This document shows, piece after piece, positions 54,118 to 63,763 of a DNA stretch of 64,000 nucleotides. The position numbers were made by a program, and so were the translations under genes. Position 1 is the first letter of the stretch. Each line of letters starts with the position of its first letter. The notes under the pieces were generated by a model. The model was not told the DNA's origin. It did not search any database and saw only the letters and a program-made list of their open reading frames with translations. Source of the DNA: JAWLDA01 sp041686855 (GTDB lineage: Bacteria > Bacillota > Limnochordia > DTU080 > RSA5); contig JAWLDA010000016.1 in assembly GCA_041686855.1 (NCBI GenBank), positions 24,271-88,270 of the forward strand. Reading direction: 5' to 3'.

Positions 54118-56302
54118 CCCCTGAAAGTCCAAGGAGGTCCGGGATCCCGCCGAACTTCAGGCGACCATCGACGTACTGAAAGCGAAGTCGAATCGGAGCG
54201 CCAAGTTGGAATTCATCTTGCAGCGCAAGGTCGAAGCGCGCATCGGGACCCGCGGTCGTTCCCGAGACGGCGATGGTGCCAACCACTTCCCCGTCGACGA
54301 GCAATGCGGGAATCGACAGGCCGTTCTCGCTAAGCAACGTGGAGAGAGAGGCCCCTCGCACGTTCACGTTCAAGTCGATGGCCGGATCAGGCTCCATCCA
54401 CCTGTTGATTGAGCCCGACAATTGGTACTCTCCACCTCCCAAAGCCGTCACCTCGAGGTCGTCGAGGAGAACCTGCTGGGTGTCCAGCGTGACCGAGCCG
54501 TTGGGATTCGCCAGTTGCCACCGCCCGACGCGCACGTCACCGTCGGTCAAGCGCCCGGTAACGACAGGCGTTTGGACGGTGCCACTCACCATCCCCTCGT
54601 AACTCACCCAACCGCCGATCTCCTCGTCACTGAGTCCGTCTTGGGGCATTGCCGCGAGGTCCAACGGCCACCTCGCCATTGCGACGCGAAATCCCAATTC
54701 ATCCCCGGTCAGCTCACCTGATACAGTTGCGGTACCCCCTCCAAGCTCGGCGACCGCATTGCTGAGGGTGAGGCGCGAACGCTCCCATCGGAAGGCTCCT
54801 CTGACACCGTCGAGTGGTTGGTTCCAAAGGCTTAGCGCCCGTCCTTCGATTGAGCCGCTCACGTGCAAATCACCGACGAGGCCTGCGACGAGAAGGTCTC
54901 CATCGACCTCACCCTCAACATCAACGCCTTCTTGCCCGAGAGCGGCCAAAATCTCCTCCGCTCGCCCCTTTTGGCTGGTTAGCTCGATCCGAAGTTGGTC
55001 GGCCGGCTCACCCTGTTGCCACTCCCCTTTGAGGCGGTATCGTGATGATCCGCGTTCCAAAACGGTCTGCCCAAACGTAAAGCGCCCAGTCTCTAGGAGA
55101 ATCACGCCTTCCCCGCGATCAATGGGCCGATGCCACACGGTACCCGAGGAGACGGTGAGCCGCCCCGAAAGCTCCAAATCGTGAAGCGGGCCCGCGAGCA
55201 CACCTGAGAAATCGGTCTTTCCTGAGAGTCCGTATCGGGAGAGAAACGGGATCGCCGCGGGCAGCTCAAGTCCGCGGGTGTACACGTCGAGCTGTATCAC
55301 CGGATCCGTGGAGTCTGCATTCGCCATCTCCACTCGCCCGGAGCCGTGAATCACACCGGTCTCCTGCGCCACACGCAACTCGTTGATGATGACATCGGAG
55401 CCGAGTTCTCCTGAAAGGGTGAGGGTGTCAAACGCGACGGTCTCCTCAGGCGACTTCCCGCCCCAACGTACATCCCCCGACGAGACCTCAAGGTCAAATG
55501 TACCCGTGAGAGAGGGCGAAGTATCCACAACTCCAGAAGCCACAATCGCTCCCGCCAACTCCCATCCAGTCTGTTCCAGCAGGGCGTTAAAGAGGATGGC
55601 CGGCCCCATGGCGCGCCAGCGCCATTGACGCTCTGCCTCTCGACCTTCCAGACTCACTTCGATCTGAGTCTGGCGGTCGAGCCCCTTCAGACGAACCTCA
55701 GTCAGAGCCAATGACGAAGAGCTCCCTGCGCCCCCCACCGAAAAGGCGCCGTCAATCAGCCACGCTCCGGTCGGATCCACCACCCGGCCTTCCACAAGTT
55801 CTACAGCCAGTGAGATACGACGAGCCTCTCCGTTCGTTTCCCCCTGTGACGCCGGCGCGTCCCCATGCCGCTCAACCGTCGCCGAAGCGGGAATCCCCGG
55901 ACGAATGTCAGTGAGTGGGCGTGCGAGTTCAATCTCCGGAGCCACCCAAGTCATCTTTCCGGTAGGTGCATCACCGCTATTACCAAGGAGGAGTTTGATC
56001 GGATTAACGCTTACGTAAACGGTCGGAGACTTCGCCGTCCGAATCCAATCGGAAGCCTGTGCGTCGGAGGGTACGTTCACATCGACGTCAGAGAGAAGCA
56101 ATCGCGTGGGCGCGACAAACTCAACCCGCCCGACCGTCATCTCCCAACCGGTCGTGCGCGCTAATGTCCCAGCGACGATCTTGCCGACTCGCTCTGGGAT
56201 CGAGCTTGAATTGAGGCCTACCATACTCACGCCGACCAAAACCAAAATCACCGAGGCCACGATGACAACTCGCCTGAGTACTTTTGGGGGAAATGGGCGC
56301 AC
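54101..56302 (-). CDS. AsmA/TamB-like envelope protein
   Basis: 733 residues: an N-terminal membrane anchor (RRVVIVASVILVLVGVSMVGL) and a long series of beta-helical AsmA-type segments (e.g. DLEVSSGDVRWGG, VTGRLTDGDVRVGRW). It lacks the C-terminal TamB domain ending seen in the 10868-14152 gene. Proteins of this family bridge the two membranes and carry lipids. It is far from the bamA cluster. GTG at 56302 follows GGAGGG. Confidence 0.7.
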   Translation of the reverse strand: MRPFPPKVLRRVVIVASVILVLVGVSMVGLNSSSIPERVGKIVAGTLARTTGWEMTVGRVEFVAPTRLLLSDVDVNVPSDAQASDWIRTAKSPTVYVSVNPIKLLLGNSGDAPTGKMTWVAPEIELARPLTDIRPGIPASATVERHGDAPASQGETNGEARRISLAVELVEGRVVDPTGAWLIDGAFSVGGAGSSSSLALTEVRLKGLDRQTQIEVSLEGREAERQWRWRAMGPAILFNALLEQTGWELAGAIVASGVVDTSPSLTGTFDLEVSSGDVRWGGKSPEETVAFDTLTLSGELGSDVIINELRVAQETGVIHGSGRVEMANADSTDPVIQLDVYTRGLELPAAIPFLSRYGLSGKTDFSGVLAGPLHDLELSGRLTVSSGTVWHRPIDRGEGVILLETGRFTFGQTVLERGSSRYRLKGEWQQGEPADQLRIELTSQKGRAEEILAALGQEGVDVEGEVDGDLLVAGLVGDLHVSGSIEGRALSLWNQPLDGVRGAFRWERSRLTLSNAVAELGGGTATVSGELTGDELGFRVAMARWPLDLAAMPQDGLSDEEIGGWVSYEGMVSGTVQTPVVTGRLTDGDVRVGRWQLANPNGSVTLDTQQVLLDDLEVTALGGGEYQLSGSINRWMEPDPAIDLNVNVRGASLSTLLSENGLSIPALLVDGEVVGTIAVSGTTAGPDARFDLALQDEFQLGAPIRLRFQYVDGRLKFGGIPDLLGLSGVTSAS

Positions 56303-56482
56303 ATTGCATCCCTCCGAATTGCGTCCTCGTATGAGACTTCCTAATCATTCTGTTTACCAGTGCGGGGAGGCAACCCTCTTGGGAATGTGCTGCGAAGATG
56401 GAAGGACTAGAGCCCGTAGGCTGGAAATGGGTGCTTAGTCGGCCTACGCGAAACGAAGCGGTCAGAGATGGAGGTTTTATCG

Positions 56483-59059
56483 GTGTGTCGCGAACCTGGT
56501 ATGAAGTGCTTGCTCATTCTTTGCGCACTCCTGGGCGCCACGCTCATTTCTACACTTAGCCTCGCGGCTGAGTCGGTGACCCAGGGAGAACACTTCGCCT
56601 TCGAACCCGAAAGTTATGTGGGACGAACATGGCCATACACGCTCACCACTACGGGTTCAATCGAGTTGCCCGGTTTCGACCCATCCGAGCAGGAGGCTAC
56701 CGTCACCCTTGCCGCCAATGTTCAACTCTCCGTCTCACCGCAGGAGGATTCCGGGCAGTTCTCGTTCTCCCTTACGTTCGTCAACGCGCACTCCGAAGGA
56801 TTCCCCGAAGATCTCGGTCGTACGCTCACGGGTACAGTGTTGCATGGCCACCTGGACGCCCGAGGTCGCATCGATCGAATTGAAACACCCGAAGCCCTCA
56901 CCAACTTGGGTATCGACAGTATGGACCTCTTTTGGGGCCTTGTCGTCCCCATACCCGCTGCAGAAGACCTCGGGAAGAGCACCTGGCGAGCAAACGTGAC
57001 GCGGGAGAATCTAGGCCCGCAACGCACCCGCATCATGCGCCTAAACGCAACGTACACGCGGCAAGGTACGAGAGTTTGGAGCGGTCACTCCCTTGAGGCA
57101 GTCACGGCACGTCTGCGCGGAAACACCTCATTTCGGGATGGCACGAGTCACACCGAGATTCAAGAGATAGGGCACGCGCTTTTCTACGTCGATCCGGCGA
57201 CGGGAGTTACGCAGGTCTCTTCGGTGAGCAAAGTCACCTCGGTCGACATCATTAATCCCGGTAACGAGACGCTCAGGTTGCGAAATTCGCTGACGACAAC
57301 CCTCGAGATCGATTCAGAGAAGCGCGCTCAGGTCTCGCCATCCGAGCCCGTTGACCGGTCAACCGAGCCGCCCGTAAGTACGGAGGATGAGGTAGCCTCT
57401 GTGGATCAGGCCGAAACCCAGCCAAGGTCGGTAGATACGGATACACCCGCGTCAGGAGAAGCGATCTCAGCTCCAGCCGATCCCGACGCTTTATCGGCCG
57501 GCGACGAATCAAACTGGTCGTACCGGGATCCCGCCGGCCGTTTCACGCTCAAGCTACCTGCAGATTGGGAAGAGGCCGATGTCACCCTCACCCTTCGTAG
57601 CACGAGCCTCTCTTTGGACGAACCCCGGCGCAGACTCGATGTGTATGTCGTCTCATTGCCAAGTCCCAGTGCCAGTGCACAGAGCATCGCACGCTCGGCG
57701 CTCACCACGTACCAAGAGACACAGCGCGGCTTCACCCTCATACAAGACGCGGTCCCGACCACGCTCGACGGCGAATCTGCCGCGTTAGCGCACTACGAGT
57801 ACGAAACTGCGAACGCGGCGGAGTATCGTGAGTGGAGTCTCTTCGCTCGTCGGGGCGAGCGGGCTTACTACCTGCAGTACGCTACGCCATTGGAGGTCGA
57901 TCCTACCCTCGCAAGGGTTGAGTTCGACCACATCGCTCAAGCGTTTCGCTACGGCCCAACGCCCACAGGAGCCGTGAGCCCCGATCTGCTCAAAGGGAGC
58001 TTGCAGAGGTACGAGGATCCCGAGGGAGCTTACTCCTTGCTCGTTCCCTTCCTATGGCCACTCGTTGAACGGAACCCAGAGAGCGGAACAACCTCCTTTA
58101 CCGAGATCGGTGGGAACGGTTATCTAAATCTCTTTGCCCAACCTGGGGCTACCGGATTCAGCGCCGAGCAGATCGTTGCGGCATGGAAGGAGCAGTGGTC
58201 CGAGGAGGACGGCTTCCAGCTCATTCAGGACGTCACCCCCAAGCGCGTAGCCGGGCGTGACGGCGCCGAATTGGTATACCAGTGGCGACCGGACCAAGAG
58301 CGTGAGTGGACTCGTCGACTCCAAGCGACCGTCATTGGTGACACATTCTACGCAGTGGCGCTCGATTATCCCTCGTCTGGTTACGAAGAGCGACTTACCA
58401 CATTTCGCGACATCTTCTCAAGCTTTAGCGTGAAAGACGAACAAGACATGATGCCAGATGTGTCTGAGACCCAAACGCCCACGCAAGAGTCAACCCAGAC
58501 CCCGTCAATTCCCGAGGCGAACTCTACACCTGATGAGCCTCAAGAGCGCATCACCTCGTCGGAGCAGCTCATTCCCGATCCACTCAGTGAAGGGCACACG
58601 CTTCTTCTAGGCCGCCTTCTCACCCGATATCCCGGCGAGAGCGGACGCGAGATTGAGGAGCCTGCGAAGCAGGTCAGGGTGTATGTCACCACGGGTGGAG
58701 TCGAGACGCTCACAGAGTCCACTGACAGTGACGGCTTTGTTTTCCTTCCCAACCTCCCTCCGCTTGAAGACGGGAATGAGTATCGGATCACCCGCATCGA
58801 AGGTCGCGTCTTCGGCTTCACTCAGGATGTTGCAGTCACCTTTGAAAACCTTACACAAGAAGTCGGCAAAGAAGGGCTCGTCAATATCGGAACAGTCATC
58901 CTGACTTTGGATGCGAGTCGCTCCATCACCGTCGAGGTAGAGCGCGGTCTAAGCGTCGTCACCGGACGGACCTCCCCGTTGGAGCGCTTTATCTCCACGT
59001 ATCCTTCGACCGCATGGAGTCAAAGGGTCCAGCGAGCAATCGATCATGAAACCAACTAG
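56483..59059 (+). CDS. Large secreted protein with two PsbP-like (DUF1795-type) domains
   Basis: About 858 residues. After a signal peptide (KCLLILCALLGATLISTLSLAA) come a beta-rich N-terminal domain (about 30-290), a Ser/Thr/Glu/Pro-rich linker (about 290-350), two similar domains beginning YRDPAGRFTLKLPADW and YEDPEGAYSLLVPFLWP (about 350-500 and 515-655), a second disordered linker, and a C-terminal beta-sandwich (about 700-800; TDSDGFVFLPNLPPLEDG) like a surface or carboxypeptidase-regulatory domain. The GTG at 56483 has GGAGG eight bases upstream; an ATG at 56468 lies before that site. Function unknown; probably periplasmic or surface-exposed. Confidence 0.75.
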   Translation: MCREPGMKCLLILCALLGATLISTLSLAAESVTQGEHFAFEPESYVGRTWPYTLTTTGSIELPGFDPSEQEATVTLAANVQLSVSPQEDSGQFSFSLTFVNAHSEGFPEDLGRTLTGTVLHGHLDARGRIDRIETPEALTNLGIDSMDLFWGLVVPIPAAEDLGKSTWRANVTRENLGPQRTRIMRLNATYTRQGTRVWSGHSLEAVTARLRGNTSFRDGTSHTEIQEIGHALFYVDPATGVTQVSSVSKVTSVDIINPGNETLRLRNSLTTTLEIDSEKRAQVSPSEPVDRSTEPPVSTEDEVASVDQAETQPRSVDTDTPASGEAISAPADPDALSAGDESNWSYRDPAGRFTLKLPADWEEADVTLTLRSTSLSLDEPRRRLDVYVVSLPSPSASAQSIARSALTTYQETQRGFTLIQDAVPTTLDGESAALAHYEYETANAAEYREWSLFARRGERAYYLQYATPLEVDPTLARVEFDHIAQAFRYGPTPTGAVSPDLLKGSLQRYEDPEGAYSLLVPFLWPLVERNPESGTTSFTEIGGNGYLNLFAQPGATGFSAEQIVAAWKEQWSEEDGFQLIQDVTPKRVAGRDGAELVYQWRPDQEREWTRRLQATVIGDTFYAVALDYPSSGYEERLTTFRDIFSSFSVKDEQDMMPDVSETQTPTQESTQTPSIPEANSTPDEPQERITSSEQLIPDPLSEGHTLLLGRLLTRYPGESGREIEEPAKQVRVYVTTGGVETLTESTDSDGFVFLPNLPPLEDGNEYRITRIEGRVFGFTQDVAVTFENLTQEVGKEGLVNIGTVILTLDASRSITVEVERGLSVVTGRTSPLERFISTYPSTAWSQRVQRAIDHETN

Positions 59060-59128
59060 ACGTGCACGCTCCTTCCTAGTCGCTACATACTATGCGGCGT
59101 GCAGTAACATAACGGGAGGAGAAATGGA

Positions 59129-59707
59129 ATGACAACTCCGAAAGGCTTTACTGTGTGGTTTACTGGGCTCTCTGGAGCCGGAAAGTCAACCGTAGCCCAA
59201 CATGTGACATCGTTACTGGAGGAGCGCGGGCGGCTCGTCGAGGTACTTGATGGTGACGAGGTCCGTGAGAACTTGAGTAAGGGACTGGGGTTCTCCAAAG
59301 AGGACCGCGACACCAACGTTCGCCGGATTGCTTACGTCGCCAAGCTTTTGACGCGCCACGGCGCTGCGGTCATTACCGCAGCGATCTCACCATACCGGGA
59401 GACACGTGAATGGGCTCGAGAGCAAATCGGCAACTTCGTTGAGGTGTACATCGACTGCCCTCTCGAGGTGTGCGCCGAGCGCGACGTAAAGGGACTTTAC
59501 AAAAAGGCATTTGCCGGCGAGATCGAGCAGTTTACGGGAGTCTCCGATCCGTATGAGCCTCCTGTCAATCCCGAGCTCGTCCTCGAGACCCACCGCGAGA
59601 CGCCGAACGAGAGCGCTGCCAAAGTGATTCACACGCTTGAACGGCTCGGATATCTTGAAGGATCCCACAACCCGACATCAAAGTCCGCGGTCACCTTGGA
59701 CAGCTAG
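59129..59707 (+). CDS. cysC: Adenylyl-sulfate kinase
   Basis: 192 residues: P-loop GLSGAGKSTV, DGDEVRENLSKGLGFSKEDRDTN and FVEVYIDCPLEVCAERDVKGLY are the APS-kinase motifs. It phosphorylates APS to PAPS. ATG with GGAGGAG upstream. No ATP sulfurylase (sat/cysN/D), transporter or sulfotransferase gene is in the window, so its pathway partners must be elsewhere. Confidence 0.94.
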   Translation: MTTPKGFTVWFTGLSGAGKSTVAQHVTSLLEERGRLVEVLDGDEVRENLSKGLGFSKEDRDTNVRRIAYVAKLLTRHGAAVITAAISPYRETREWAREQIGNFVEVYIDCPLEVCAERDVKGLYKKAFAGEIEQFTGVSDPYEPPVNPELVLETHRETPNESAAKVIHTLERLGYLEGSHNPTSKSAVTLDS

Positions 59708-59734
59708 ACGTCACGGTCAGGGCCGCCGGTCCCC

Positions 59735-59763
59735 TTGACAAACGAGCGATCCTAAAGTAAAAT
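59735..59763 (+). promoter_or_regulatory. tRNA-Lys promoter
   Basis: TTGACA (59735-59740), 17-base spacer, TAAAAT (59758-59763), 45 bases before the mature tRNA. Confidence 0.8.
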
Positions 59764-59808
59764 GTTCAAGTGTTGAGAATCACTCGATACGCTTATGGAC
59801 GCTCGTTT

Positions 59809-59884
<76 letters not shown>

Positions 59885-59898
59885 ACACAATACTTGCA

Positions 59899-59935
59899 AT
59901 AAAGCCTATCGCTTTTGGCGATAGGCTTTATTTTT
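59899..59935 (+). terminator. Strong terminator after tRNA-Lys
   Basis: Perfect 14-base stem ATAAAGCCTATCGC / GCGATAGGCTTTAT with 5-base loop TTTTG, then TTTTT. It may also block the convergent DapA-family transcript. Confidence 0.95.
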
Positions 59936-59978
59936 ACTCGTATTCATGGTCGTGCTGGATGCTTGCCGAAACGAGACG

Positions 59979-60971
59979 TCAAGCCTTCGGCTCTTCTGGG
60001 ATCAAGCCCTCGATTCGATTCAGGATGAGCCGGAGCACCTCGATATCCGACTCTGGTCGTCGTTGAGCGTTTGGATGGGGCTCATTCGTCAAGGTCCAAC
60101 CTCGCAAGTGCAAGAACTGCGCCGCGGTGTGTTTGTACGAGGGAGTCGGGTGCCTAAATGCGAACTCTCCGAGATACTGGAGGACGTCGTTCACCTGGTA
60201 AAATCGGGAGTCGCCCTCCTGCCACAATTGATCACGCCACGCAAACGTCTCAGGCGCAAACGTCGAAAGCCCCAGGAGATAATCACTCCCGTACACCACC
60301 ATGTCGATTGCCAGGTCATTCCCCGTAAAAATCTTGAACTCGGGGCGAATCCGATCCCTCAGGCACAAACGCCTCCACTCCACCTGCCGATCGAGCGAGG
60401 AGTGCTTGTACCCCACAATCTCTGGAATCTCCATGATTCCTTGTGCCACCTCATCACTCCAGATGGCTCCAAACGGCGCAAACATCTCGCCAAGTTCAAA
60501 GGCGAATAGTGGGCCGTTGTCACGTGCAATCTCCTGGTATAGTTCGACCAACTCATTGGTGGTGAGTCCCTTCATTGCGCTCGACTGAAAGATAATAGGT
60601 GTGCCACCAAATTCACGAATCTGGTCGATCTCATGTTTATACAAGTCCACAGGGGCGCCGGTCTTCCCCTCTATAAAGGCACCGGCAATAAACGGTCGCT
60701 CCTCCCCTAAGGCAGCCCGCGTCGTACGCAGCACTGTACGTCGTTCATCATCCGAGAGCAGGTTGACGTAACCCGTATCCATGTTAACAGCGGGCTTAAG
60801 TCCGGCCTCCGCGGTCCGAACCACGTGGCGGACCAATCCCTCGTAGTCCGGGGTGCCACGTTGCGTAAAGGGCAGTAAAATGGCCGAGTTCCCATCGATC
60901 TTTCGTCGGGGTACGACCCGGCTCAAGATCTCGTCGACCTTAGGTATCGGCGACGCGTTACCTTTCGACAT
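59979..60971 (-). CDS. DapA-family aldolase/dehydratase, divergent
   Basis: 330 residues of the (beta/alpha)8 dihydrodipicolinate synthase family; the Schiff-base Lys is in EIVGYKHSSLD. The usual substrate motif GTTGE is replaced by VNMDTGYVNLLSDDER, and the usual YN(V/I)P region by FAFELGEMFAPFG, so it is probably not lysine-pathway DapA. ATG at 60971 follows GAGGAGAGG and overlaps the lacI stop by 14 bases. Pairing with a LacI regulator points to breakdown of a sugar acid or keto-acid. Confidence 0.82.
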   Translation of the reverse strand: MSKGNASPIPKVDEILSRVVPRRKIDGNSAILLPFTQRGTPDYEGLVRHVVRTAEAGLKPAVNMDTGYVNLLSDDERRTVLRTTRAALGEERPFIAGAFIEGKTGAPVDLYKHEIDQIREFGGTPIIFQSSAMKGLTTNELVELYQEIARDNGPLFAFELGEMFAPFGAIWSDEVAQGIMEIPEIVGYKHSSLDRQVEWRRLCLRDRIRPEFKIFTGNDLAIDMVVYGSDYLLGLSTFAPETFAWRDQLWQEGDSRFYQVNDVLQYLGEFAFRHPTPSYKHTAAQFLHLRGWTLTNEPHPNAQRRPESDIEVLRLILNRIEGLIPEEPKA

Positions 60972-61989
60972 TGAACATCCTCTCCTCTCGATTGCTTGAC
61001 CGCTTGCTCGACGCTCGTACGTTGAGGGTGACACCGAGCGTGATCGGCCGGCTCGGTGCCTGACGACCGTCGATCAATTGCAGTAATACGTCGGCAGCCG
61101 TGCGTCCCAACTCTTTCAAAGGGAGCGAGACGGTGGTGAGCGGGGGATCAACGTACACAGCGTTAGGTATGTCACCGATTCCCGCAACGGCAATTTGGTT
61201 GGGAATGAGTACTCCCGCTTCCCGGACCGCTTTGAGAGCTCCAATGGCCATTTGGTCATTGGCCGCAAGGATTGCGTCCATGCGGGTAGGACCGTCCGTC
61301 TCTATGAGGCGCTTTGCCGCCAAGTAACCGCCTGCAGGCGTGAAGTCTCCCTCGGCGTACCTGGCGGGGCTGAGAGAATGTGTTTCCAGAACTCTTCGGA
61401 ATCCACTATATCGTTCGTGAGAGACAAGTAAATCGTTGGGGCCATTTATGTAGCCGATGCGGTGGTACCCTTCGTCGAGTAGATGTTGCGTCACGGTGGC
61501 GCCGGCCCCCTCGTTGTCGACAGTGACTGAAGGGACGTTCACTTCATAGCTGCCTACGACGACAATCGGAGTGTCCAGATCGTGTAGACGCTCAAGTCGC
61601 CCCTCGCTCCCATCGCCCGATCCCGCGACGATGAGCCCGTCCACCTGGTGAGAGACGAGGGTGTCGATGGAGCGTTCCTCTTTATGAGCTGAACGATCGG
61701 TATCCGCTAGTACGACGGTGTAACCTGCCTCAGAGACGACCCCTTCAACCCCTTTGGCGATCCCGTGGAAGTAGGGGTCGGTCAAATCAGCCAACACCAA
61801 GCCTATCGATCGCGTTCGGCGGGTGACCAGGCTTCGGGCGATTGCGTTGGGACGATACCTCAAGCGCCTAGCCGCCTCTCTCACTCGCAACTGGGTCGCT
61901 TCACTGACAGGTCCTTTCCCGCTGAGGGCCACGGATGCTGTTGATATCGATACACCGGCCAGGCGAGCGACGTCTTTGATGGTTGCCAC
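60958..61989 (-). CDS. LacI family transcriptional regulator
   Basis: 343 residues: N-terminal helix-turn-helix TIKDVARLAGVSISTASVALSGK with hinge helix NAIARSLV, then a periplasmic-binding-protein-like effector domain (about 60-330). GTG at 61989 follows GGAGAGGGG; upstream frame is open to 62187 but has no ribosome site. It precedes and overlaps the DapA-like gene and has a palindromic site 20 bases upstream of the GTG, so it probably controls its own operon. Confidence 0.92.
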   Translation of the reverse strand: MATIKDVARLAGVSISTASVALSGKGPVSEATQLRVREAARRLRYRPNAIARSLVTRRTRSIGLVLADLTDPYFHGIAKGVEGVVSEAGYTVVLADTDRSAHKEERSIDTLVSHQVDGLIVAGSGDGSEGRLERLHDLDTPIVVVGSYEVNVPSVTVDNEGAGATVTQHLLDEGYHRIGYINGPNDLLVSHERYSGFRRVLETHSLSPARYAEGDFTPAGGYLAAKRLIETDGPTRMDAILAANDQMAIGALKAVREAGVLIPNQIAVAGIGDIPNAVYVDPPLTTVSLPLKELGRTAADVLLQLIDGRQAPSRPITLGVTLNVRASSKRSSNREERMFNVER

Positions 61990-62008
61990 GAGCGTCCCCT
62001 CTCCGAAG

Positions 62009-62020
62009 CGAAACGTTTCG
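62009..62020. promoter_or_regulatory. Palindromic LacI-type operator candidate
   Basis: CGAAACGTTTCG, a perfect 12-base palindrome with the central CG typical of LacI-family operators, located 20 bases upstream of the lacI-like GTG. Confidence 0.65.
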
Positions 62021-62152
62021 ACTCCTCGGTAATTCAATGCTGCGGCTGTATCTTCCTTCCGAGGAACGTCAACGAGAGCAGGTACGATAGTCTCACCGTA
62101 GCCATATTCAAGCGTCAAGCGCACTTTGCGACTAAAACAACGTCGACGCGCG

Positions 62153-62184
62153 AAAAAGCCGACCAACATGTGGCCGGCTTTTTT
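62153..62184 (-). terminator. Terminator after tRNA-Asn
   Basis: Minus strand AAAAAGCCGGCCA / TGGTCGGCTTTTT (one G-U pair), 5-base loop, ending in a T-run. It separates tRNA-Asn from the lacI promoter region. Confidence 0.88.
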
Positions 62185-62188
62185 CATG

Positions 62189-62263
62189 TGGCTCCCCGGG
62201 CTGGACTCGAACCAGCAACCACTCGGTTAACAGCCGAGTGCTCTACCATTGAGCTACCGAGGA
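62189..62263 (-). tRNA. tRNA-Asn (anticodon GTT)
   Basis: 75 bases on the minus strand; TCCTCGG pairs with CCGGGGA, discriminator G, CCA encoded. Anticodon stem CTCGG/CCGAG holds loop CTGTTAA, giving GTT. TTCGAGT is the T loop. Confidence 0.96.
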
Positions 62264-62328
62264 TCAAGCGCTGACATCAAAGATTCTATCGTACTCTTGG
62301 AGGAATGTCAAGGCCTCAAATCGAGCGT

Positions 62329-63738
62329 TCACTCCTCGGAGTTCGCCACTAAAATCATCCCATTCCATGGCCCAACCGTCAGACTCACCATGCCATCGGT
62401 TATTGCGTAACAAGTCTCGCGTAGTATGTCCCTCGCTGTTGTCGAACTCGTCCACTCTGTCGGGCAAAATGCGAGCGCTCGCGGCACCTCGGAGTTGTTG
62501 ACCAACACATAGGCGGATTGCTTGCCGCTCCCGCGCTGGTAAACATAGACGCCCGCTTCGTCGAGAGTAAGGATGCGGCGGTAATCGTGTGATCGCAAGG
62601 CGGGATGCTGACGCCTTGCCGTGATCAAACGAGTCACATACTCATGCAAGTCAAGGTTCCAAAAATTATGATCCCAAACCATCGCGCTGCGGCAACCGGG
62701 ATCCTTTCCCCCGCGCATTCCGATCTCATCGCCGTAATAGATGACTGGTGCTCCCACATACGTCATCTGATAGAGCAACGCCAACTTCAATCTCTCGACT
62801 CGGTTGTCAGCGACAGTGAGAAAGCGAGCGGTGTCATGACTTCCCAACAGATTAAACATTGCTAGGTTAACTGAGGTCGGATGGCGTTCAAGGAGTTTGC
62901 GTATTTCCACGTCAAACCTACTTGCGACGATCGATCGCTTGGCGAAGAAGTCCACCACTAAATCCCGCCATACGTAATTCATGACTGCGTCGAAGTTGTC
63001 ACCTTGCAGCCACGGCGTGCCGTCACCCCATATCTCACCCACAATGTAGGCATCTGGGTTAATTCCCTTGACGAGTTTCCGCCACTCTCTCCAGTACTCG
63101 TGGGAGACTTCGTTGGCCACGTCCAGGCGCCAACCGTCAATCTCCGCCTCTTCCATCCAGTATCGGGTGACGTCCCAGAAATATGCCCGTACGTCCGAGT
63201 TATCGTTGTTAAACTCCGGCAGACTGCCAATTCCCCACCACGACTTGTAGTTCGGCTTATCCGGTCCCGAGACTGGGAAACTCTCAAAGTGGTACCAATC
63301 TCGATAACGTGACGCGGCACCCTTTTGCACCACGTCGGCAAAGGCAAAGAAATCTCGGCCACTATGGTTTTGTGAGATGTCAAGGATAACCCGGATTCCT
63401 CGATTGTGTGCTGCTGCCACAAGTTCTTTCAGTAGCTGATTGGTGCCAAAGTGCGGATCGACTTGCTTATAATCCCGGTGATCAAACTTGTGATTGGATC
63501 GTGCTGCGAAAATTGGGTTGAAGTAAATCGCCGTAACACCCAACTCTTTGAGGTAGTCGAGGCGGTCTAGGACCCCCTGGAGGTCACCTCCCATAAAAGC
63601 CTCTGGCGTGGGCGTAGACGCCCAAGGCAGGCAACCTGGGGGATCATTTGATGTATCCCCATTAGCAAAGCGCTCCGGGAAGATCTGATAAAAAATCGCA
63701 TCGTGCACCCAGCCCGGCGTTTCAAAGTCTGGCAGCAT
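62329..63738 (-). CDS. GH13 alpha-amylase family enzyme (neopullulanase/cyclomaltodextrinase-like)
   Basis: 469 residues without a signal peptide. GH13 regions: DISQNHSG (I), DGWRLDVANE with the nucleophile Asp (II), VGEIW with the acid Glu (III) and LLGSHDTARF with the third Asp (IV). The compact C-terminal domain and IFYQIFPERFANGD opening resemble cytoplasmic neopullulanase/maltogenic amylases, but the usual N-terminal CBM is missing. It should hydrolyse malto-oligosaccharides. ATG at 63738 follows GGAGGGG. Confidence 0.92.
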   Translation of the reverse strand: MLPDFETPGWVHDAIFYQIFPERFANGDTSNDPPGCLPWASTPTPEAFMGGDLQGVLDRLDYLKELGVTAIYFNPIFAARSNHKFDHRDYKQVDPHFGTNQLLKELVAAAHNRGIRVILDISQNHSGRDFFAFADVVQKGAASRYRDWYHFESFPVSGPDKPNYKSWWGIGSLPEFNNDNSDVRAYFWDVTRYWMEEAEIDGWRLDVANEVSHEYWREWRKLVKGINPDAYIVGEIWGDGTPWLQGDNFDAVMNYVWRDLVVDFFAKRSIVASRFDVEIRKLLERHPTSVNLAMFNLLGSHDTARFLTVADNRVERLKLALLYQMTYVGAPVIYYGDEIGMRGGKDPGCRSAMVWDHNFWNLDLHEYVTRLITARRQHPALRSHDYRRILTLDEAGVYVYQRGSGKQSAYVLVNNSEVPRALAFCPTEWTSSTTARDILRETCYAITDGMVSLTVGPWNGMILVANSEE

Positions 63739-63763
63739 CACATCGTCCCCTCCGCATTATCGT

